A stretch of DNA of 43,904 nucleotides from Pseudomonadota bacterium. GTDB lineage: Bacteria; Pseudomonadota; Alphaproteobacteria; Reyranellales; Reyranellaceae. Positions 9,675-18,251 of this stretch are shown here, one piece after another. The notes under the pieces are model-generated. The model did no database searches and was not told where the DNA came from. It saw only the letters and a list, made by a program, of their open reading frames with translations. The translations under genes were made by a program, and so were the position numbers. The stretch spans positions 1-43,904 of the forward strand of contig JAFEFG010000034.1 of NCBI GenBank assembly GCA_018240685.1, given 5' to 3'. Numbering within the stretch: the stretch's first letter is position 1; the number at the start of each line of letters is the position of its first letter.

Positions 9675-10124
9675 GTGGGCCGCAATATCGTTGAGACGAT
9701 CGTGGGCGCGATCGTCTTGGTCGTGGCGGGCGTCTTCGTCTTCTATGCGTTCGCCAAGTCCGATCGGGCGACGTCGAGCGGATACGAGCTCGTGGCCCGC
9801 TTCGGCCGCATCGACGGGTTGAAGCGTGGCGCCGACGTCACCCTGAGTGGCGTCAAGGTCGGTACCGTTACGGGGATCGACCTCGACGGGAAGACCTATC
9901 AGGCGGTCGTGCACATGGCGGTTTCGCCGAGCGTCGAACTTCCCGACGATACGAACGCGAAGGTCGTGAGCGAGTCGCTCCTGGGTGGCATGGTGGTGGT
10001 CCTGGAGCCCGGCGCAGACAAGAAGATGCTGACGCCGGGAAGCGAGATCGCCAATACGCAGGACGCCATCTCCCTCACGGAGTTGATCGCCAAGTTCATG
10101 TTCGGTGGAACGGGACAGAAGTGA
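9675..10124 (+). CDS. mlaD: MlaD-like lipid-transport protein (MCE domain)
   Basis: MlaD is the membrane-anchored, periplasmic MCE-domain subunit of the MlaFEDB phospholipid transporter that maintains outer-membrane lipid asymmetry. The 149-residue product starts at a GTG preceded by GGGGAGG. It has one N-terminal membrane helix (IVGAIVLVVAGVFVFYAFA, about residues 9-27), then an MCE domain with YELVARFGRIDGLKRGADV, LSGVKVGTVTGIDLD and LLGGMVVVLEPGA. Other mla genes are not next to it, which is common in this group, where mlaD sits with DUF2155 and aat. Its stop overlaps the next start as TGATG. Confidence 0.93.
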   Translation: MGRNIVETIVGAIVLVVAGVFVFYAFAKSDRATSSGYELVARFGRIDGLKRGADVTLSGVKVGTVTGIDLDGKTYQAVVHMAVSPSVELPDDTNAKVVSESLLGGMVVVLEPGADKKMLTPGSEIANTQDAISLTELIAKFMFGGTGQK

Positions 10125-10354
10125 TGAACGCACAGCCCCCCAAGGCCCCTCCGGTATGGCGTCAGTCCGACGGCAAGCCGGTGTCGTGCCTCGAAAAGAT
10201 CAAAGTCCTCAACCAGAACATCCAGGAGATCGAAACCCTCTGCGCCGATGCGCTCGAGGATGGGGTTCTGATGGGATGCGACGCCGCGCAGATCAAGACC
10301 GCATTGCACGAGTTGATCGACAGGCTGGCGATTCCTCACGCCAAGAAAGCCTGA
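10124..10354 (+). CDS. 76-residue protein of unknown function
   Basis: The gene starts at an ATG overlapping the mlaD stop (TGATG), pointing to translational coupling. The product begins MNAQPPKAPPVWRQSDGKPV and continues as an amphipathic helical segment (EKIKVLNQNIQEIETLCADA) with three cysteines at roughly residues 22, 39 and 52. No signal peptide or membrane helix is visible, so it is probably cytoplasmic. I recognise no family. Position between mlaD and the DUF2155 gene, both envelope-related, gives only weak context. Confidence 0.7.
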   Translation: MNAQPPKAPPVWRQSDGKPVSCLEKIKVLNQNIQEIETLCADALEDGVLMGCDAAQIKTALHELIDRLAIPHAKKA

Positions 10355-10356
10355 GC

Positions 10357-10824
10357 ATGCGTCTTGCGGCGGCCTTCGTGGCCTTGCTCGCCACTGTCAG
10401 CCCCGCGGCCGCGCAGACAGCGCCGCCCCAGGGAACGGCGGCCGCGACATCCCAGACGCAGGACAACGCGACCCTGCGCGCCATTCCGGATGGGCCCGGC
10501 AAGCCCGTGGCCGAGTTGCAGGGGCTGGACAAGGTGACGGCCCGGACGCGCCGCTTCGTGGCGCCCGTCGGGCAATCGACGAACTTCGGCACGCTGGAGA
10601 TCGCCGTCCGGGATTGCCTGGTGAACACGCCGGATGCGCCGCCGGAAGCGGCGGCCTATCTCACGATCATCGATCACAAGCCCGGGCAGCCCGAGCGGAA
10701 GCTCTTCGCGGGCTGGATGTTCGCCTCCACGCCATCGCTGTCGGCGCTCGATGACGGCGTCTACGACGTGCGGGTGTTGGCCTGCACGAGGGAACAGGGA
10801 TCGTCGCCGCCCAGCTCGCGGTGA
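10357..10824 (+). CDS. Exported DUF2155-family protein
   Basis: The 155-residue product carries a clear signal peptide (MRLAAAFVALLATVSPAAAQ, cleavage after AAA-Q region), a Thr/Ala-rich linker, then a DUF2155-like domain: LQGLDKVTARTRRFVAPVGQ, FGTLEIAVRDCLVNTPDAPP, AAAYLTIIDH and FAGWMFASTPSLSALDD. DUF2155 proteins are small periplasmic proteins of unknown function in Alphaproteobacteria, often encoded beside aat. It starts two bases after the preceding stop, so mlaD, the 76-residue gene and this one form one operon. Its last 64 bases overlap the 3' end of the convergent aat gene. Confidence 0.85.
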   Translation: MRLAAAFVALLATVSPAAAQTAPPQGTAAATSQTQDNATLRAIPDGPGKPVAELQGLDKVTARTRRFVAPVGQSTNFGTLEIAVRDCLVNTPDAPPEAAAYLTIIDHKPGQPERKLFAGWMFASTPSLSALDDGVYDVRVLACTREQGSSPPSSR

Positions 10825-11411
10825 AAAGTGGCGGCGCGGTCGACAGCGTCGGCCAGCCTCGAACGAAATTCCTCGCGCTGGATCTCGATCGCGCCGAAGC
10901 TGCGCAGATGCTCGGTCATGAACTGGCAGTCGAGCAGCCGGAAGCCCCCCTTGATCAGCCGCGCCACGAGATGAACCAAGGCCACCTTGGACGCGTCGCG
11001 CTCGCGGCTGAACATGCTTTCGCCGAAGAAGGTGGCGCCGACCGAGACGCCATACAGCCCCCCGACCAGCCGGCCCTCGCACCGGCACTCGATACTGTGT
11101 GCATGCCCTCGGCGGTGCAGCTCGCTATAGAGCTCGATGATCGGTTCGTTGATCCAGCTCTCGGGATGGCCCGGCCGTGGCTCGGCGCAGGCGCGCAACA
11201 CCTCCGTGAAGGCCGTATCGGCGCTGACCTGGAAATGGCCTGAGCGGACGGTGCGGGCCAGCCGCTTCGGCAGATGGAAGCCGTCCAGGGGCAGGACGGC
11301 GCGCTGGCGCGGGTCGAGCCAGTAGAGCTTCGGGTCGTCCCGGCGTTCGCCCATGGGGAAGACGCCGATACGATAGGCTTGCAGCAGGAGGTCGGGGGTG
11401 ATCTCCAGCAT
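10761..11411 (-). CDS. aat: Leucyl/phenylalanyl-tRNA-protein transferase
   Basis: Aat attaches Leu or Phe from aminoacyl-tRNA to N-terminal Arg or Lys of proteins, creating the primary N-degrons that ClpS recognises. The 216-residue protein shows the family signature: EITPDLLLQAYRIGVFPMGE at the N-terminus, YWLDPRQRAVLPLDGFHLPK, ESWINEPIIELYSELHRRGH, GLYGVSVGATFFGESMFSR and LLDCQFMTEHLRSFGAIEI. The ATG at 11411 gives the normal length; the longer open frame is not used because it would overlap accC. It follows accC by 8 bases, forming the end of the aroQ-accB-accC-aat run. Its substrates' receptor, ClpS, is encoded at 735. Confidence 0.96.
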   Translation of the reverse strand: MLEITPDLLLQAYRIGVFPMGERRDDPKLYWLDPRQRAVLPLDGFHLPKRLARTVRSGHFQVSADTAFTEVLRACAEPRPGHPESWINEPIIELYSELHRRGHAHSIECRCEGRLVGGLYGVSVGATFFGESMFSRERDASKVALVHLVARLIKGGFRLLDCQFMTEHLRSFGAIEIQREEFRSRLADAVDRAATFHRELGGDDPCSLVQANTRTS

Positions 11412-11419
11412 GCCCGCCG

Positions 11420-12763
11420 CTACTTCTTGAGGCCGACCAGCTTCTCCAGCCAGTGGATGTCGTACTCGCCGTCGATGAAGTCCTGCTGGCGGATGATGCG
11501 CTGGTGCAGCGGAATCGTCGTTTCGATGCCGCCGATCACGAACTCCTCGAGCGACCGTCGCAGGCGCATCAGGCACTCGTTGCGCGTCGGCCCGCTCACG
11601 ATCAGCTTGGCGACCATCGAATCATAGTAGGGCGGCATGATGTAGCCGGCATAGAGGCCGGAATCGACGCGCACGCCGAGGCCGCCGGGAGGATGATAGT
11701 CGGCGACCCGGCCGGGGCAGGGCACGAACGTCTCGGGATTCTCTGCATTGACGCGGCACTCGATCGCATGCCCCTGGATGACGATGTCCTTCTGGGTGAA
11801 ACCCAGCGTTCCCCCGGCTGCAATCCGGATCTGCTCACGCACCAGGTCGATGCCGGTCACGGCCTCGGTGATCGGATGCTCCACCTGCAGGCGCGTATTC
11901 ATCTCGATGAAGTAGAATTCCCCATCCTGGAACAGGAATTCCATCGTTCCGGCACCGCGATATTTGAGCCGGCGCACTGCCGCGGCGGCGAGTTCGCCGA
12001 TCCGTTCGCGCTGCTCTCCGTTCAGGGCCGGGGAGGGCGCTTCTTCGAGAACCTTCTGATGCCGACGCTGCAGCGAGCAGTCGCGCTCTCCCAGGTGGAC
12101 GCCGCCGCCCAGGCCGTCGCCCAGGACCTGGATCTCGATGTGGCGCGGTCGGCCGAGATATTTTTCGACATAGATCGAGTCGTTGTTGAACGCAGCCTTC
12201 GCCTCGCTGCGCGCGAGGGCGAAAGCCTCAGCTGCCGTCTCGGCGCTGTCGACGACCTTCATGCCGCGTCCGCCGCCGCCGGCGACGGCCTTGATCAGCA
12301 CCGGCCAGCCGATCTTCTCGCCCAGCGCCACGATCTCCTCGAGAGAGCTCACGGGGCCGGGGGAGCCTGGAACGAGCGGCAGGCCGAGTTCCTTCGCCGT
12401 CTGCTTGGCGACGATCTTGTCGCCCATCATGGAGATATGTTCCGGGGTGGGGCCGATGAAGGTCAGCCCATGGGCCTCGACCGCTTCGGCAAACCGCGCA
12501 TTCTCGGACAGGAAGCCGTAGCCGGGATGGATGGCATCGACGCCGGTGATCTCGGCCGCCGACAGGATGGCGGGAATGTTCAGGTAGCTGTCCCGGGCAG
12601 GGGGCGGCCCGATGCAGACCGATTGATCCGCCAGCCGGACGTGCATGGCGTCGCTGTCGGCGGTCGAATGCACGGCCACGGTCTGGATGCCCATCTCGCG
12701 GCAGGCGCGGTGGATGCGAAGCGCGATTTCGCCTCGGTTGGCGATCAGGACTTTTTCGAACAT
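11420..12763 (-). CDS. accC: Acetyl-CoA carboxylase, biotin carboxylase subunit
   Basis: AccC carboxylates the biotin on AccB using ATP and bicarbonate, the first step of fatty acid synthesis. The 447-residue length is exact for the family. The N-terminal domain has MFEKVLIANRGEIALRIHRA and HPGYGFLSENARFAE; the ATP-grasp domain has KAVAGGGGRGMKVVDSAETA, RPRHIEIQVLGDG and the catalytic region FYFIEMNTRLQVEHPITEAV; the C-terminal domain contains GHAIECRVNAENPETF. It is 16 bases downstream of accB and 8 bases upstream of aat on the same strand. Confidence 0.98.
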   Translation of the reverse strand: MFEKVLIANRGEIALRIHRACREMGIQTVAVHSTADSDAMHVRLADQSVCIGPPPARDSYLNIPAILSAAEITGVDAIHPGYGFLSENARFAEAVEAHGLTFIGPTPEHISMMGDKIVAKQTAKELGLPLVPGSPGPVSSLEEIVALGEKIGWPVLIKAVAGGGGRGMKVVDSAETAAEAFALARSEAKAAFNNDSIYVEKYLGRPRHIEIQVLGDGLGGGVHLGERDCSLQRRHQKVLEEAPSPALNGEQRERIGELAAAAVRRLKYRGAGTMEFLFQDGEFYFIEMNTRLQVEHPITEAVTGIDLVREQIRIAAGGTLGFTQKDIVIQGHAIECRVNAENPETFVPCPGRVADYHPPGGLGVRVDSGLYAGYIMPPYYDSMVAKLIVSGPTRNECLMRLRRSLEEFVIGGIETTIPLHQRIIRQQDFIDGEYDIHWLEKLVGLKK

Positions 12764-12779
12764 TGCGCGGGAGCAGCCG

Positions 12780-13235
12780 TTACTCGACGATCATCAGCGG
12801 CTGTCCGAACTCCACCGGCTGGGCGTTCTCGACCAGGACCTGCGTCACCGTGCCGGCCTTCGGCGCCTTGATGGGGTTGAAGGTCTTCATGGCTTCGATG
12901 ATGAGGAGCGTCTGCCCCGCGGCAACCTTATCCCCAACGTTCACGAACACCGGCTTGCCGGGCTCGGGCGCCAGATAGGCGGTGCCGACCATCGGAGATT
13001 TCACGGCGCCGGGATGGGCGCCCGGATCGGCGGCTCCCGCCGCCGGGGCGGGCGCTGCCGCCGGGACGGCCGACGGAAGGGCCATGGCTGCGGGAGCGGC
13101 GGCCACCGTGATCGGGGGGCGGGCGATGCGGATGCGCCGTTCGCCGTCCGCCATTTCGATCTCGCCGAGATGGGTCTCCTCGAGAACATCCGCCAGCTTG
13201 CGGATAAATTCGGTATCCATCTCGAATTTGGCCAT
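12780..13235 (-). CDS. accB: Acetyl-CoA carboxylase, biotin carboxyl carrier protein
   Basis: AccB carries the carboxybiotin between AccC and the carboxyltransferase. The 151-residue protein has an N-terminal helical domain (MAKFEMDTEFIRKLADVL), an Ala/Pro-rich flexible linker at about residues 43-74, and a biotinyl domain. The biotinylation motif EAMK places the modified lysine at K117, and the thumb and end strands (GTAYLAPEPGKPVFVNVGD, PVEFGQPLMIVE) are intact. It lies between aroQ and accC. Confidence 0.98.
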   Translation of the reverse strand: MAKFEMDTEFIRKLADVLEETHLGEIEMADGERRIRIARPPITVAAAPAAMALPSAVPAAAPAPAAGAADPGAHPGAVKSPMVGTAYLAPEPGKPVFVNVGDKVAAGQTLLIIEAMKTFNPIKAPKAGTVTQVLVENAQPVEFGQPLMIVE

Positions 13236-13254
13236 TAAATGCTCCCGGATGAAC

Positions 13255-13800
13255 TCAGCGGCCCAGCAGGCGTGCCAGCGCCTGCAGGGCGAGAAGGTAG
13301 CCCTGGGTGCCGAGACCGGCGATCACGCCGACGGCGGCCGGACTTATATATGACCGGTGGCGGAAAGCCTCGCGCTTGTAGATGTTGGAGATGTGGACTT
13401 CGATCGCGGGCAACTCCGCCGCGTTCAGTGCGTCCAGCAGCGCCACCGAGGTATGGGTGTAGGCTCCGGCATTGATGATGATGCCGCTGTTCTTTTCGCG
13501 TGCAGCCTGAATGAGATCGACCAGCACGCCTTCGTGGTTGCTCTGGGCGAACTCGATCCTGAGGCCGAGCCGCGCCGCTTCGGCCTGGCACGCCGCCTCG
13601 ACGTCCGTCAGCGTCTCCCGGCCATAGATCTGCGGCTGCCGCTTGCCGAGCATATTGAGATTGGGCCCGTTGAGCACCAGCACCGGCTTGGGGGCCGGTG
13701 GGCGCCGGGCGGCCTTAGCGGCCAAGCCTGCCTCCCGTGATTTGGTCGCGGGGGTTATAGCATGGGCGGAGTCGGCCACAAGGACAGCGGCCGGGGACAT
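13255..13800 (-). CDS. aroQ: 3-dehydroquinate dehydratase, type II
   Basis: AroQ converts 3-dehydroquinate to 3-dehydroshikimate in aromatic amino acid biosynthesis; type II enzymes are dodecamers. The core from about residue 39 is canonical: [19 protein letters not shown] with the active-site tyrosine in [56 protein letters not shown] and [15 protein letters not shown]. From the ATG at 13800 the protein has an unusual N-terminal extension of about 38 Ala/Arg/Pro-rich residues, so a later non-ATG start is possible. That ATG directly abuts the stop of the MarR gene, so the two are probably cotranscribed. Confidence 0.94.
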   Translation of the reverse strand: MSPAAVLVADSAHAITPATKSREAGLAAKAARRPPAPKPVLVLNGPNLNMLGKRQPQIYGRETLTDVEAACQAEAARLGLRIEFAQSNHEGVLVDLIQAAREKNSGIIINAGAYTHTSVALLDALNAAELPAIEVHISNIYKREAFRHRSYISPAAVGVIAGLGTQGYLLALQALARLLGR

Positions 13801-14262
13801 CTACGGGATGTCGCGCAGGACCTTGGCGCGGGCGAGCAGGCGATCGCACAACTCGTCGAAGTGCTGGCGCTCCTCGGGGGCCAGGCCCTCATAGAGCCGT
13901 TCCTCGTAAGCCAGGGCGATCGGGACGATCCGCGCATGCATGGATCGCCCCGCCGCCGAGAGCTTGAGGGCAGCGCGCCGCCGGTCGCTGCGGTCGGTCG
14001 CCCGTTCGATCAGGCCGCGCTTGAGCAGACCGGCGACCGCCCGGCTGACGGCCACCTTGTCCATCACGATGCGCTGCCCCACTTCTGAGGCAGTCAGGGG
14101 CGCGAACCGGCCTAGAGCCGCCATGACCCGCCACTGGGTCACGGTCAGGCCGAACGGGCCGGCATAGAGGTCGTGAAGCGATTCGCTGACGATCTGGGTC
14201 AGGATCGACAGCCGGTAGGGCAGGAAGTTTTCCAGTTCCAGGACTTGCGAATGGTTCGCCAT
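13801..14262 (-). CDS. MarR-family regulator, probably of the homogentisate pathway
   Basis: The 153-residue protein is a winged-helix MarR regulator: [20 protein letters not shown], the recognition segment [20 protein letters not shown], and the basic wing [15 protein letters not shown]. Such proteins bind palindromes as dimers and often release DNA when an aromatic acid binds. It is divergent from hppD, with an 18-bp perfect palindrome between, so it likely represses hppD-hmgA-fah-maiA and itself. Ligand is unknown; homogentisate or a related acid would fit. No ribosome binding site precedes the ATG and the operator begins two bases upstream, so the mRNA may be leaderless. aroQ follows with zero spacing. 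Confidence 0.9.
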   Translation of the reverse strand: MANHSQVLELENFLPYRLSILTQIVSESLHDLYAGPFGLTVTQWRVMAALGRFAPLTASEVGQRIVMDKVAVSRAVAGLLKRGLIERATDRSDRRRAALKLSAAGRSMHARIVPIALAYEERLYEGLAPEERQHFDELCDRLLARAKVLRDIP

Positions 14263-14264
14263 AA

Positions 14265-14282
14265 TAGTTACATATGTAACTA
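14265..14282. promoter_or_regulatory. Perfect palindromic operator between the MarR gene and hppD
   Basis: TAGTTACATATGTAACTA is an 18-bp perfect palindrome in the 52-base divergent intergenic region. It is the obvious binding site for the MarR dimer. On the minus strand a TTGACG (complement of 14294-14299) lies about 17 bases from CATATG within the palindrome, so the operator would cover the -10 of the regulator's own promoter. It ends 32 bases before the hppD ATG, where it can also block that promoter. Confidence 0.8.
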
Positions 14283-14314
14283 ATAGCTTCGTCCGTCAAA
14301 CCCGGGAGGAAGAC

Positions 14315-15406
14315 ATGACAAGCATCAGCGATCCGCAGTCTCTCGAAGGCGATGCCGTAAATCCGATGGGCACCGATGGTTTCGAGTTCGTCGAATACAC
14401 CGCCCCGGATCCGGCGGCGCTCGGCCGGCTGTTCGAGACCATGGGATTCACGAGGGTGGCGCGGCATCGCTCCAAGGACGTCTCCCTGTTCCGGCAGGGC
14501 GACGTGAACTTCATCGTCAACGGCGAGACGGAAAGCTTCGCGCAGGGCTTCGCGCGCGTGCACGGCCCCAGCGTCTGCGCCATCGCCTTCCGGGTGAAGA
14601 ATGCCGCCCGTGCCTACAAGCGTGCGCTGTCGCTGGGCGCCTGGGGAGTCGAGGGCAAGATCGGGCCGATGGAGCTCAATATCCCGGCCATCAAGGGCAT
14701 CGGCGATTCGCTCATCTACCTCGTCGACCGCTATGGCGAGAAGGGGAACATCTACGACGTCGACTTCGATTTCCTGCCCGGTGTGGAGCGCAACCCCAAA
14801 GGGGTGGGCCTGACGGGCATCGACCACCTCACTCACAACGTGCATCGCGGCCGGATGGACGAGTGGGCGGAATTCTACGAACGGCTCTTCAACTTTCGCG
14901 AAATCCGCTATTTCGACATCGAAGGCAAGCTGACGGGATTGAAGTCGCGGGCGATGACCAGCCCCTGCGGCAAGATCCGTATCCCGATCAACGAGAGCAC
15001 CGACGACAAGTCGCAGATCCAGGAATATCTCTCCGCCTATCACGGCGAGGGCATCCAGCACATCGCGCTCGGTACCGGCGACATCTATCACGCGGTGGAG
15101 ACGCTCAAGGCCAAGGGCGTGCCGTTCCAGACCGTGCCCGACACATACTACGAGCAGATCGACCAGCGGCTTCCCGGCCACGGCGAGGACATTGCCCGCC
15201 TTGCCGCCGATCGCATCCTGATCGACGGCGCGCCGACGAAGGGCGGCGGCTTGTTGCTGCAGATCTTCACCCAGACGGTGATCGGCCCGATCTTCTTCGA
15301 GATCATACAGCGCCGCGGCAACGAGGGATTCGGTGAAGGAAACTTCCGCGCGCTGTTCGAATCGATCGAGCTCGACCAGATCCGTCGCGGCGTATTGAAG
15401 GGCTAA
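14315..15406 (+). CDS. hppD: 4-hydroxyphenylpyruvate dioxygenase
   Basis: This Fe(II) enzyme converts 4-hydroxyphenylpyruvate to homogentisate, the committing step of tyrosine breakdown. The 363-residue length is normal for bacterial enzymes. Two vicinal-oxygen-chelate halves are visible: [20 protein letters not shown] at the start and [20 protein letters not shown] in the middle. The iron ligands fit H171 (IDHLTHNV), H249 ([11 protein letters not shown]) and E329 ([20 protein letters not shown]), with the expected GNF segment at the end. A strong GGGAGGA ribosome binding site precedes the ATG. It heads the operon and is controlled from the palindrome upstream. Confidence 0.97.
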   Translation: MTSISDPQSLEGDAVNPMGTDGFEFVEYTAPDPAALGRLFETMGFTRVARHRSKDVSLFRQGDVNFIVNGETESFAQGFARVHGPSVCAIAFRVKNAARAYKRALSLGAWGVEGKIGPMELNIPAIKGIGDSLIYLVDRYGEKGNIYDVDFDFLPGVERNPKGVGLTGIDHLTHNVHRGRMDEWAEFYERLFNFREIRYFDIEGKLTGLKSRAMTSPCGKIRIPINESTDDKSQIQEYLSAYHGEGIQHIALGTGDIYHAVETLKAKGVPFQTVPDTYYEQIDQRLPGHGEDIARLAADRILIDGAPTKGGGLLLQIFTQTVIGPIFFEIIQRRGNEGFGEGNFRALFESIELDQIRRGVLKG

Positions 15407-15426
15407 CGAAACACCAGGAGGAAACC

Positions 15427-16575
15427 ATGTCCAGGAACTGGATCCCGCTGCGCCAGATCGAAGGCACGGCCTCGCGTCAGGCCCATGTCCGGCTGCCGGA
15501 AGGGACGTATGAGCGCGAGATCAGCAAGGAGGGCTTCTTCGGACCGTCGGCGCAGTTCCACCACAGGCACAAGCCGACCGACTGGATCGCCTTCGAGGGG
15601 CCGATCCGGCCGCGTGCGCTCGACCTGAACAAGCTGGCGACGGCAAAGGCGAGTCCATGGCAGGCGGAGCTGGTGATGAGCAATCCGTACCTGCAGATGC
15701 GGTTCTGGAAGCTCGATGCGCCGATGACGGAACTCGCACGCAACAGCGACGGGGACCAGCTGCTGTTCGTGCACGAGGGCGCGGGAGATCTGTTCTGCGA
15801 CTATGGTCGGCTCGGCTATCGCGACGGCGACTACATCGTCATCCCACGCGGCACCCTATGGCGGCTGGCGCCCAGCCGGCCGACCGTGACGCTGATGATC
15901 GAAGCGACGAACGACCATTTCACCCTTCCCGAAAAAGGGCTGGTCGGCCGACATGCGATCTTCGATCCGGCCATCCTCGACACCCCGCATATCGACGATG
16001 CTTTCAGGGCGCAGCAGGACGAGCGGACCTGGAAGGTGTCGGTGAAGCGGCGGAACCAGCTTTCCACGGTCACCTATCCGTTCAATCCGCTGGATGCCGT
16101 CGGCTGGCACGGCGACCTGAGCGTCGTGCGCGTGAACTGGCGCGATCTTCGGCCACTCATGAGCCACCGCTACCATCTGCCGCCGTCGGCCCACACGACG
16201 TTCATGGCCGGCCGCCTCGTGGTCTGCACCTTCGTGCCCCGGCCGCTCGAGAGCGATCCGGAAGCCTTGCGTCTGCCGTTCTTCCACAACAACGACGATT
16301 TCGAGGAGATCATTTTCTACCACAAGGGCAGCTTCTTCAGCCGCGACAACATCCATCCGGGGATGATGACCATCCATCCGTCGGGCTTCACACACGGCCC
16401 CCATCCGAAGGCCTTCCACGCCGCAACAAAAGGCGGCAAGAGCGAAACCGACGAGGTGGCCGTCATGATCGATACGAGGGACGCGATCGACGTGGCGGCC
16501 ATGCCCGCCGGCGTGGAGTTCGAGGACTACGTCTCGTCGTGGCGGCCGGCGGACGTGAAGCAGGCCGCGGAGTAG
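15427..16575 (+). CDS. hmgA: Homogentisate 1,2-dioxygenase (short form)
   Basis: This cupin-type iron enzyme opens the homogentisate ring to maleylacetoacetate. At 382 residues it is shorter than the classical form of about 430-450. The iron ligands match the known H-X5-E...H pattern: H287 and E293 in FFHNNDDFEEIIFYHKG and H323 in HPSGFTHGPHPKAFH. The position after hppD and before fah and maiA makes the assignment firm. A GGAGGAAACC stretch provides the ribosome binding site, 20 bases after hppD. Confidence 0.95.
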   Translation: MSRNWIPLRQIEGTASRQAHVRLPEGTYEREISKEGFFGPSAQFHHRHKPTDWIAFEGPIRPRALDLNKLATAKASPWQAELVMSNPYLQMRFWKLDAPMTELARNSDGDQLLFVHEGAGDLFCDYGRLGYRDGDYIVIPRGTLWRLAPSRPTVTLMIEATNDHFTLPEKGLVGRHAIFDPAILDTPHIDDAFRAQQDERTWKVSVKRRNQLSTVTYPFNPLDAVGWHGDLSVVRVNWRDLRPLMSHRYHLPPSAHTTFMAGRLVVCTFVPRPLESDPEALRLPFFHNNDDFEEIIFYHKGSFFSRDNIHPGMMTIHPSGFTHGPHPKAFHAATKGGKSETDEVAVMIDTRDAIDVAAMPAGVEFEDYVSSWRPADVKQAAE

Positions 16576-16584
16576 GACAGCGCC

Positions 16585-17577
16585 ATGAAGCTTGGAACGC
16601 TGAAGGAAGGCGGCCGGGACGGCACGCTGATCGTCGTTGATCGCGAATTGAAACGGGCGGTTCGGGCGGCGGGGATCGCGCCGACCCTGCAGAAGGCTCT
16701 CGACGACTGGACAAACATCGCCCCGAAGCTGGCCGTGCTGGCCGAGCGACTGGCCGACGACAAGGCGACCGGCTCCTTCGAGCTCGATACCGCGGCGCTC
16801 GCCGCGCCACTGCCGCGCGCCTACCAGTGGGCGGACGGATCAGCCTATGTCGTTCATGTCGAGCTCGTCCGCAGGGCGCGCGGCGTCGAGATGCCGCCGT
16901 CCTTCTGGACCGATCCGCTGATGTACCAGGGCGGCTCCGATTCCTTCATTGGCCCGAATGACGAGATCGAACTCGAGGACGAGGCCTGGGGCATCGATTT
17001 CGAGGGTGAGATCGGAGTCGTCGTCGACGACGTGCCGATGGGGATTTCCGCGTCCGCAGCCCGCCGGCACATCAAGCTGGTGACGATCCTCAATGACGTG
17101 TCCCTGCGCAACGTGATCGTCACGGAGCTGGCGAAGGGCTTCGGCTTTTTCCACGGCAAGCCTGCCACGGCCTTTGCGCCGGTGGCGGTCACGCCGGATG
17201 AACTCGGCGATGCGTGGGACGGCGGCAAGCTCGGCCTGCCGCTGATCTCGACCTTGAACGGAACGGAATTCGGCCATCCCAATGCGGCGACGGACCTGAC
17301 CTTCGATTTCGGGCAGCTCATCGCCCATGCCGCGAGGACCCGACATCTCGAGGCGGGGACGATCGTGGGCTCCGGCACCGTGGCAAATCGCGATCCGGCG
17401 GCGGGCTGCTCCTGCATCGCCGAGCGGCGGGTGCGCGAGACGATCGACAGCGGCAAACCGAGCACACCCTTCATGAAGTTCGGCGACCGCATCAGGATCG
17501 AGATGTTCGACCGTGACGGACAATCGATCTTCGGCGCCATCGACCAGAAGGTTGTTCGCTACACGCCACCGGGTTGA
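16585..17577 (+). CDS. Fumarylacetoacetate hydrolase-family protein (fumarylacetoacetase)
   Basis: The enzyme is expected to hydrolyse fumarylacetoacetate to fumarate and acetoacetate, the last step of the pathway. The 330-residue protein has the FAH catalytic fold: MYQGGSDSFIGPNDEIELED, the metal-binding stretch WGIDFEGEIGVVVDDVPMG, LVTILNDVSLRNV, FFHGKPATAFAPVAVTPDEL and HLEAGTIVGSGTVANRD. It starts 9 bases after hmgA. It is a bacterial FAH-superfamily form and not the long animal type; the substrate is inferred from the operon. Confidence 0.92.
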   Translation: MKLGTLKEGGRDGTLIVVDRELKRAVRAAGIAPTLQKALDDWTNIAPKLAVLAERLADDKATGSFELDTAALAAPLPRAYQWADGSAYVVHVELVRRARGVEMPPSFWTDPLMYQGGSDSFIGPNDEIELEDEAWGIDFEGEIGVVVDDVPMGISASAARRHIKLVTILNDVSLRNVIVTELAKGFGFFHGKPATAFAPVAVTPDELGDAWDGGKLGLPLISTLNGTEFGHPNAATDLTFDFGQLIAHAARTRHLEAGTIVGSGTVANRDPAAGCSCIAERRVRETIDSGKPSTPFMKFGDRIRIEMFDRDGQSIFGAIDQKVVRYTPPG

Positions 17578-17606
17578 GCCGTGCTAAGGTCGCCGCGGAG
17601 GCGACC

Positions 17607-18251
17607 ATGAAGCTCATCGGATATTTCCGGTCATCGGCGGCATTCCGGGTCCGCATCGCGCTGAACCTGAAAGGAATCGGCGTTGAACAAGCCTTTTGCC
17701 ACCTGCGCAAAGGTGAGCAGCGCAAGCCGGAATATGCGGCCGTAAATCCGCAGAAGCTCGTCCCGACGCTGATCCTCGATTCGGGCGAGGCGCTGACGCA
17801 GTCGGTTGCCATCATGGAATATCTCGAAGAGATCCATCCCGAGCCGCCGCTCTTGCCGAAAGACCCGGTGGAGCGGGCCCGGGTGCGGGCGCTTGCCCTG
17901 ATCCCCGCTGCGGATATCCATCCCATCCAGAACCTGCGGGTGATGGCGTATCTGCGGGAGAAATTCGACCAGTCGGAGGAGGCGGCCTTCGCCTGGTCCC
18001 GACACTGGATCGAGACGGGCTTCGAGGCTTATGAAGCCATGGTGGCGAAGGATTCCCGGACCGGAATCTTCAGTCACGGCGACCGACCGGGCCTCGCCGA
18101 TCTTTGCCTGATCCCGCAGGTCTTCAATGCCACCCGGTTCAAGGTCGATATGTCCCGGTATCCGACGATCAAGCGGATCTTCGATGCCTGCATGAAGCTT
18201 CCGGCCTTCGATGCCGCGCAGCCCTCCAAGCAGCCCGACGCCGAGCCGTGA
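17607..18251 (+). CDS. maiA: Maleylacetoacetate isomerase (zeta-class glutathione transferase)
   Basis: MaiA uses glutathione to isomerise maleylacetoacetate to fumarylacetoacetate. The 214-residue protein shows the zeta-class signature SSAAFRVRIALNLKGI, with the active-site serines at about residues 8-9, then NPQKLVPTLILDSGEALTQS and the C-terminal helical domain with PGLADLCLIPQVFNATRF. The ATG at 17607 follows GGAGG closely; the open frame upstream overlaps fah and is not used. Its stop overlaps the GTG of the next gene (GTGA). Confidence 0.96.
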   Translation: MKLIGYFRSSAAFRVRIALNLKGIGVEQAFCHLRKGEQRKPEYAAVNPQKLVPTLILDSGEALTQSVAIMEYLEEIHPEPPLLPKDPVERARVRALALIPAADIHPIQNLRVMAYLREKFDQSEEAAFAWSRHWIETGFEAYEAMVAKDSRTGIFSHGDRPGLADLCLIPQVFNATRFKVDMSRYPTIKRIFDACMKLPAFDAAQPSKQPDAEP

